The translations under genes and the position numbers were made by a program. A stretch of DNA of 8,304 nt, from positions 1 to 8,304 of the forward strand of contig NZ_JAVLBN010000066.1 of assembly GCF_031581065.1 (NCBI RefSeq), given 5' to 3'. This document shows, one piece after another, positions 5,254 to 8,304 of this stretch (the first letter of the stretch is position 1; each line of letters opens with the position of its first letter). The DNA comes from Salibacter sp031581065 (GTDB taxonomy: Bacteria > Bacteroidota > Bacteroidia > Flavobacteriales_G > Salibacteraceae). The notes below the pieces were generated by a model. That model did no database searches, was not told the origin of the DNA, and saw nothing but the letters and a program-made list of their open reading frames with translations.

Positions 5254-5868
5254 CTATTTTTCAAGATTATTTTTTCTCCTGTTTAGCTTGATATAGCTGC
5301 TGTCTGATTTAGGGTCTTGAACAGATAATCCCATTTTATCTACAAAATCATCATAAGTTTCAGGGACTCCTTTTATGCCTGGATGTTTCTTAATGGCATC
5401 ATAAACCTTACGAGAGTTGTTTGGGGTGCTCATTTTAGCCTCGAAATTATAATAAGAAGAACCCATGTTGACATACCCATCAGCTCTTAATTTTTTATAA
5501 ATAGCTCTTAGATGATTAGATGTAACATCAACAGTCTTACCTTTAGTCTTATCGTCTTCTGAACCGATATTTTCTTTTTTCGGGCCTTGAACAGATAATT
5601 CCATTTTATCTACAAAATCATTGTAGTTTTCAAATTTTCTAACTTTCTGACTCACTATTGATTTCTCAAGCTCAATACTATCTACTTTTGAATTTATGGA
5701 ATCTAGTCTGTTCTTTATAGAATTAATTCTTGGTTGCATCGCCTCTACTTCCATAGATATATAGTAATTATAGGGCAATGTCATCAAATAAACGATTGCT
5801 CCAAGAGCCAGACAGCTTAGCACAATTAAAAATTCACGAGCAATAATTTTTTTATGTTTGGTTTTCAT
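5254..5868 (-). CDS. Membrane-anchored coiled-coil protein with YxxFxxKM repeats, cut by an in-frame amber stop
   Basis: A 204-aa product. Residues 1-9 are basic (MKTKHKKII), about 13-33 form a membrane helix, 40-80 are a heptad-like coiled coil (MQPRINSIKNRLDSINSKVD), and 82-187 hold repeated units. YNDFVDKMELSVQGPK (82-97) recurs almost unchanged as YDDFVDKMGLSVQDPK (172-187), and a weaker unit lies between (LRAIYKKL through YYNFEAKM, 120-146; compare SRKVYDAIKK before the last copy). The helix-plus-YxxFxxKM pattern reminds me of repeats in large Bacteroidota phage and virion-associated proteins, but that is recollection, not a domain hit. The frame continues past the stop with a second membrane helix, so the ancestral protein probably had a membrane helix at each end and the repeats outside. 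It follows the lipoprotein gene by 40 bp and is probably in its operon. Function unknown. Confidence 0.65.
   Translation of the reverse strand: MKTKHKKIIAREFLIVLSCLALGAIVYLMTLPYNYYISMEVEAMQPRINSIKNRLDSINSKVDSIELEKSIVSQKVRKFENYNDFVDKMELSVQGPKKENIGSEDDKTKGKTVDVTSNHLRAIYKKLRADGYVNMGSSYYNFEAKMSTPNNSRKVYDAIKKHPGIKGVPETYDDFVDKMGLSVQDPKSDSSYIKLNRRKNNLEK
5312..5351. repeat. 40-bp intragenic direct repeat, second copy at 5582-5621
   Basis: Positions 5312-5351 and 5582-5621 are identical at 38 of 40 bases and exactly 270 bp apart, so the reading frame is kept. They encode the VDKM(G/E)LSVQ(D/G)P part of the repeat units. Both differences change an amino acid (Gly/Glu and Asp/Gly) and no silent change is present. 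Flanking bases diverge at once on the 5254 side and soon after on the other. Confidence 0.85.
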
Positions 5869-5908
5869 TAGAGTTTATTTAATAGTACTTGTAGAGTTAT
5901 TGGTATCG

Positions 5909-6730
5909 TTAAAGTAATATAGCCAAAAATATTAAAAATGCTACAGTGCTTACTACTAAAGCTACAATGGACCATGTTTTACTACCTTCTGTGTGTTTTT
6001 CAGGATTAAAAAGACCTAATCCTATACCACCAAAAATCCACCCTAATAAAGGGATGAAAATACCAAGAATGGTTCCTGCAATTCCCCAACCTGCGATACT
6101 TTTTTTCTCATGACTTACTGCCTGTTCATCTGTTTTGTTCTCATTCTGATCTGAGAAGATGTCTTTTGAACCATCAGGATATCTGATTAGCAAAATATCA
6201 GCTTTACTTTTTATATATGTCGGTCCATCTGTTTTACCACATTTTTTATACTTTATATTATCCTCATCTATTTCCAGTATTTTTGCCTTAATTTCCTGTC
6301 CGTTTTTCAAAGTGATAACATCACATTCCTCATCTTTTCTTTCCTTATGTATTTTTAGTTCCTCCTTTGTGTTTTCACCCTTTTTCGGAAACACTACAGG
6401 AGTATTATTTTGTAATGGAATAATTGAGTTGTCTGCGTACGCTGTAATGTTATCCGTATCCCATTCTAGTTCCTGAATTGTAATTGTTTGATCTGAATTA
6501 TTCTCCTGCCTCTTACCGTTTGTAGTTTCAGCTAAATATTCGGTACTATCCTCTTGAGCCTCTGTCTTTGGAGTTTTTCTTTTTAGATTTACATGCCATC
6601 CTTTATTGTATTTCCTTTTTTGTATGAAATTTCCAGACACAACTTTGTCTGTGGTGCTACAGGAACTTAAGATTGAGGTTAGGAAAATGAAAACCCCAAT
6701 AGCTGTCAACATGTGATTTTTTGTTTTCAT
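5909..6730 (-). CDS. Lipoprotein with a Bacteroidota LKNGQEIKAKI-type domain and two C-terminal membrane helices
   Basis: A 273-aa exported protein. MKTKNHMLTAIGVFIFLTSI then LSSC gives a signal peptidase II lipobox with C24 as the lipidated residue. Just after it lies QKRKYNKGWHVNLK (37-50), a motif that recurs in Bacteroidota lipoproteins. Residues about 60-130 are a polar linker. Residues 135-192 (DVITLKNGQEIKAKILEIDE through YPDGSKDIF) match a small beta-rich domain I know from many Bacteroidota hypothetical proteins. About 211-240 and 252-273 are two glycine-rich membrane helices similar in style to DUF4190 proteins. Lipid anchor plus transmembrane helices suggests retention in the inner membrane. 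It is the first gene of a probable minus-strand pair, 40 bp before the coiled-coil protein, with a structured leader upstream. Function unknown. Confidence 0.8.
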   Translation of the reverse strand: MKTKNHMLTAIGVFIFLTSILSSCSTTDKVVSGNFIQKRKYNKGWHVNLKRKTPKTEAQEDSTEYLAETTNGKRQENNSDQTITIQELEWDTDNITAYADNSIIPLQNNTPVVFPKKGENTKEELKIHKERKDEECDVITLKNGQEIKAKILEIDEDNIKYKKCGKTDGPTYIKSKADILLIRYPDGSKDIFSDQNENKTDEQAVSHEKKSIAGWGIAGTILGIFIPLLGWIFGGIGLGLFNPEKHTEGSKTWSIVALVVSTVAFLIFLAILL

Positions 6731-6807
6731 TGTTTTGAATTTTAGCCGCCCTTGGGATTCGGAAGGGATTTTTTGATTTTGATTATTGAAATGAACGGCA
6801 AAAAAGA

Positions 6808-6902
6808 GGGCGTGAACCCCTGCTTACATTCCAACTCTCAACAGGTACGAACAAGCACCCGAGTACAATTGAAACAGCTATGAGGACACGCCCATTCGGG
6901 CG
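6808..6902 (-). promoter_or_regulatory. Leader segment with competing stem pairings upstream of the lipoprotein gene
   Basis: On the plus strand GGGCGTG (6808-6814) is the exact complement of CACGCCC (6887-6893), closing an 86-nt segment. The same CGCCC (6889-6893) can instead pair locally with GGGCG (6898-6902) over an ATTC loop. On the minus strand, the direction of the lipoprotein gene, the long-range stem would finish just before TCTTTTTTG. That resembles a terminator/antiterminator choice about 80 nt before the start codon. The pairings are seen; a regulatory role is inference. Confidence 0.3.
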
Positions 6903-7096
6903 CGTTTGTCAGCCATTTCACTGTACTCTTTATTATTTGGTCGTTTTGTTGAGAAAGAAACGTCCGCAACGCGAACTCTTTTATGTCGTTTTAATACTCT
7001 ATGTCATTGTCATTTGTTTCATTTATTGTCGTGTCAAAGATGTAGTCATATTTTTATTTTTCAATTTTTTCAGCCTCCTACTACACACAACGTGTC

Positions 7097-7136
7097 GCAG
7101 CTAAGAAACGTGGGACTTTTGGAAGCAGTTAGCTGC
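7097..7136. repeat. 8-bp inverted repeat GCAGCTAA...TTAGCTGC with a 24-bp spacer
   Basis: GCAGCTAA (7097-7104) is the exact reverse complement of TTAGCTGC (7129-7136). On the minus strand it begins GCAGCTAAC and ends CTTAGCTGC, close to the outer boxes of an integron attC site (RYYYAAC ... GTTRRRY), but the second box has C instead of the essential G. The neighbouring ACACACAACG (7084-7093) is not complementary to either arm. Confidence 0.45.
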
Positions 7137-7387
7137 CCGCTCATGACAAATTTAGCCAAGAAGAACAAACCTGGCACAAACCACTAAGCTTGCCAAAGTG
7201 CCCGTTAAATAATTTTCTTCTTTACTCTATTTCCACCCTCATAATTACAAAATTATCACGTAACTACCAACATCTGCCTGTAATATGTTTTATTAACTGA
7301 TGAATATAAGCTCTTTTGAAGCTGGAAATGAGGGAATCATGTCAAAAAGCCTCGCTCCTCTCCTGGCAATTGTGAGTTGGATGTAGA

Positions 7388-7436
7388 GAGTTTAAAGTTT
7401 AAAATGTTTAGTGTTTAAGGTTTAGAGGGTTTAGAA
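7388..7436. repeat. Low-complexity TTTA-rich heptamer-like tract
   Basis: About 49 bp consist of irregular repeats of GTTTAAA, TGTTTAG and GGTTTAGAG, resembling a degenerate plant-type telomere repeat (TTTAGGG). It lies some 50 bp beyond the end of the secreted-protein gene. It has no coding potential and no hairpin. Similar tracts may be ordinary spacer sequence in this phylum. Confidence 0.6.
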
Positions 7437-7488
7437 ATGAAGGGGATTACGATGCAATTACGAGGTAGCAAAGGTATTTGTAGACTTA

Positions 7489-7851
7489 TTAGAAGTTTGG
7501 AGCACACCCTAAGTTTTTATTGTAGGGATGAATATAATTCCAAAACGCTTTACCAGCACTATTAAGGTAATTTGTAGAATAATTTATTTGAGTATTTGAG
7601 GACACCTGATAAATATATTCAGAACAACTGTAAGAATATTCTCTCTTAAAGCAAACAATCGCAAAGTAATAAGTTTGATAATCGATCATTACATCATAAA
7701 AAGTAACCTCAGAAATAGCTTCACTGTCATAACTTGAATAAGTAGTTCCGTAACTTTCAGATTTAACAAATTCAATATACTCTTCACATGTTTGACAAAT
7801 TGAAAACAAAGAGATAAACATCAAACTAAGGGTAACAATAACTGGCTTCAT
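7489..7851 (-). CDS. Small secreted protein with four cysteines, function unknown
   Basis: A 120-aa protein with a typical signal peptide (MKPVIVTLSLMFISLFSICQ), probably cut around residue 19-20, leaving about 100 residues. The mature part is rich in Tyr and Ser and has four Cys (22, 67, 76, 116), enough for two disulfides in the periplasm or outside the cell. The C-terminal part (EYIYQVSSNTQINYSTNYL, then SAGKAFWNYIHPY) loosely resembles the KTSC domain (tyrosine-containing strand, then S-x-GK-x-(F/Y)-x-x-x-I), but the key Lys-Thr-Ser-Cys signature is not clear, so this is a weak suggestion. The ATG is preceded by an AT-rich leader with TATACTTG (7882-7889), one base off the TAnnTTTG -7 consensus. 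It lies downstream of the partial gene at the right edge and on the same strand. Confidence 0.7.
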   Translation of the reverse strand: MKPVIVTLSLMFISLFSICQTCEEYIEFVKSESYGTTYSSYDSEAISEVTFYDVMIDYQTYYFAIVCFKREYSYSCSEYIYQVSSNTQINYSTNYLNSAGKAFWNYIHPYNKNLGCAPNF

Positions 7852-7900
7852 AAGCTACTTTTTTAATATAGTATAGAACCACAAGTATAATTAATGTTTA

Positions 7901-8056
7901 CTTATTATCATAATAATTATCAGCTATTTTAGTTGACCTGTATTCACAACTAATTAATGTTCCTGTTGAGAATGCTGATGATGAGTTTTTTTGTGGTTTC
8001 CATTTAAGAAATAGCCTGTCAAAATTGTAGATGATTGAATAAACATGGCTTACTTT
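7901..8056 (-). pseudogene. In-frame open segment after the stop of the right-edge gene
   Basis: After the TAA at 8057-8059 the same minus-strand frame stays open for 52 codons to the next TAA (7898-7900). The translation includes NFDRLFLKWKPQKNSSSAFS and GTLISCEYRSTKIADNYYDN, which look protein-like, and it has no Met or other good start codon. It may be a tail cut off by a nonsense change, or a chance open frame. Evidence is weaker than for the similar case at 5044-5253, because no membrane helix or repeat supports it. Confidence 0.3.
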
Positions 8057-8304
8057 TTATTCGTTAAAAAAATCATCAACCACAGATGTAAAGTCAGTTT
8101 CAGCTACCCCTTTATTTGATGCAGAGAAGTTTCCTTCATAAATAGGATTTGATATGCATTCAGCACATTTTATCTCGTATCTAATTGTGTTGATATTGCT
8201 TTCTTTCATTTTGGCCAACTCTTCATCTGTTAAATAATACGCAGTAGTAGCAATGTCGTCAACATTGTCATTAATACCTTTGTCTACACAGGTTATTACG
8301 GTAC
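8057..8304 (-). CDS. Partial hypothetical protein, C-terminal part
   Basis: The last 81 residues of a minus-strand gene that enters from the right edge and stops at 8057-8059. The visible part reads TVITCVDKGINDNVDDIATT, then AYYLTDEELAKMKESNINTI, RYEIKCAECIS and so on to VVDDFFNE. It holds a CxxC pair (KCAEC) and an LTDEEL-x-x-(L/M)-K-x-x-x-I-x-x-I-R-Y pattern that I have seen in uncharacterised Bacteroidota proteins. No function can be given. The frame continues open beyond the stop for 52 codons, so it may itself be truncated. Confidence 0.6.
   Translation of the reverse strand, partial: TVITCVDKGINDNVDDIATTAYYLTDEELAKMKESNINTIRYEIKCAECISNPIYEGNFSASNKGVAETDFTSVVDDFFNE

Larger units (their letters stand above)
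6731..7488. other. 758-bp gene-free region with several inverted repeats
   Basis: The open frames here are short, lack recognisable domains and have unnatural composition, so I call no gene. The region holds a hairpin near the lipoprotein start (6749-6753 with 6763-6767), an 86-nt segment closed by complementary ends (6808-6893), a 40-bp inverted repeat (7097-7136), a GGCAC/GTGCC pair (7173-7177, 7198-7202), a telomere-like tract (7388-7436) and a short duplicated ATTACGA (7446-7452, 7457-7463). It contains at least the promoter and leader of the lipoprotein operon. Confidence 0.5.

Noticed and set aside
6159..6476. 105-codon plus-strand open frame
   Set aside because: It is antisense to the lipoprotein and Ser/Phe-rich, as expected of a shadow of Lys/Glu-rich coding sequence.
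6808..6893. tRNA-like segment: 86 nt closed by a 7-bp stem
   Set aside because: Neither strand has a T-arm with TTCGANT next to the acceptor stem, a D-arm or a proper anticodon arm, and no CCA follows.
6880..7187. Two plus-strand open frames (74 and 93 codons)
   Set aside because: They have no recognisable domain, odd composition and structured repeats inside them, and the two frames overlap each other.
7300..7386. 28-codon plus-strand frame (MNISSFEAGNEGIMSKSLAP...)
   Set aside because: Too short, with no family match and no ribosome binding site; it may be a remnant but cannot be supported.
5044..8304. Stop-codon reassignment as an explanation for the open frames after TAG and TAA
   Set aside because: TAG ends cdo, TAA ends the decarboxylase and TGA ends the symporter, at the expected family lengths, so the standard bacterial code applies.
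1..8304. CRISPR array
   Set aside because: No regularly spaced identical repeats were seen; the repeats present are single pairs or low-complexity tracts.

Overview
The window looks like Bacteroidota (Flavobacteriia-like) chromosome. The evidence is an alternation of moderate-GC core-type genes with strongly AT-rich accessory genes, a Bacteroidota-type TAnnTTTG -7 box, weak or absent Shine-Dalgarno sequences, and a lipoprotein with the KRKYxKGWHVN-type motif that recurs in this phylum. No taxonomic marker gene is present, so the assignment rests on style and protein families.

Left edge (1-814): the start of an IS3-family transposase OrfA on the minus strand runs off the window. It is followed by about 580 bp without a gene but full of structure: REP-like palindromes (316-402), a perfect 15-bp hairpin (439-471), and two inverted tracts of a degenerate CTYRAC hexamer (538-556 and 650-673).

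Metabolic core (815-4461): a cysteine dioxygenase (minus strand) is divergent from a PLP decarboxylase and a sodium:solute symporter (plus strand, 33 bp apart). The dioxygenase keeps every known active-site residue. The decarboxylase carries the F-(19 residues)-S-x-Y pattern of cysteine sulfinate decarboxylases. Together they would convert cysteine to cysteine sulfinate and then to hypotaurine, the taurine precursor. The symporter would move a related solute or osmolyte. A palindrome overlapping the cdo promoter in the shared intergenic region could coordinate the two arms.

Right half (4462-8304): AT-rich accessory genes, mostly on the minus strand and mostly of unknown function. They are a 131-aa orphan, a membrane-anchored coiled-coil protein with internal repeats that is cut by an in-frame TAG, a lipoprotein with two C-terminal membrane helices, a small secreted four-cysteine protein, and a partial gene at the right edge that also stays open in frame beyond its stop. 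Between them, 6731-7488 has no gene I believe in but holds several inverted repeats and a telomere-like low-complexity tract.

The most interesting items are the compact hypotaurine/taurine module and the amber-interrupted membrane protein, which contains a 40-bp duplication with no synonymous change.
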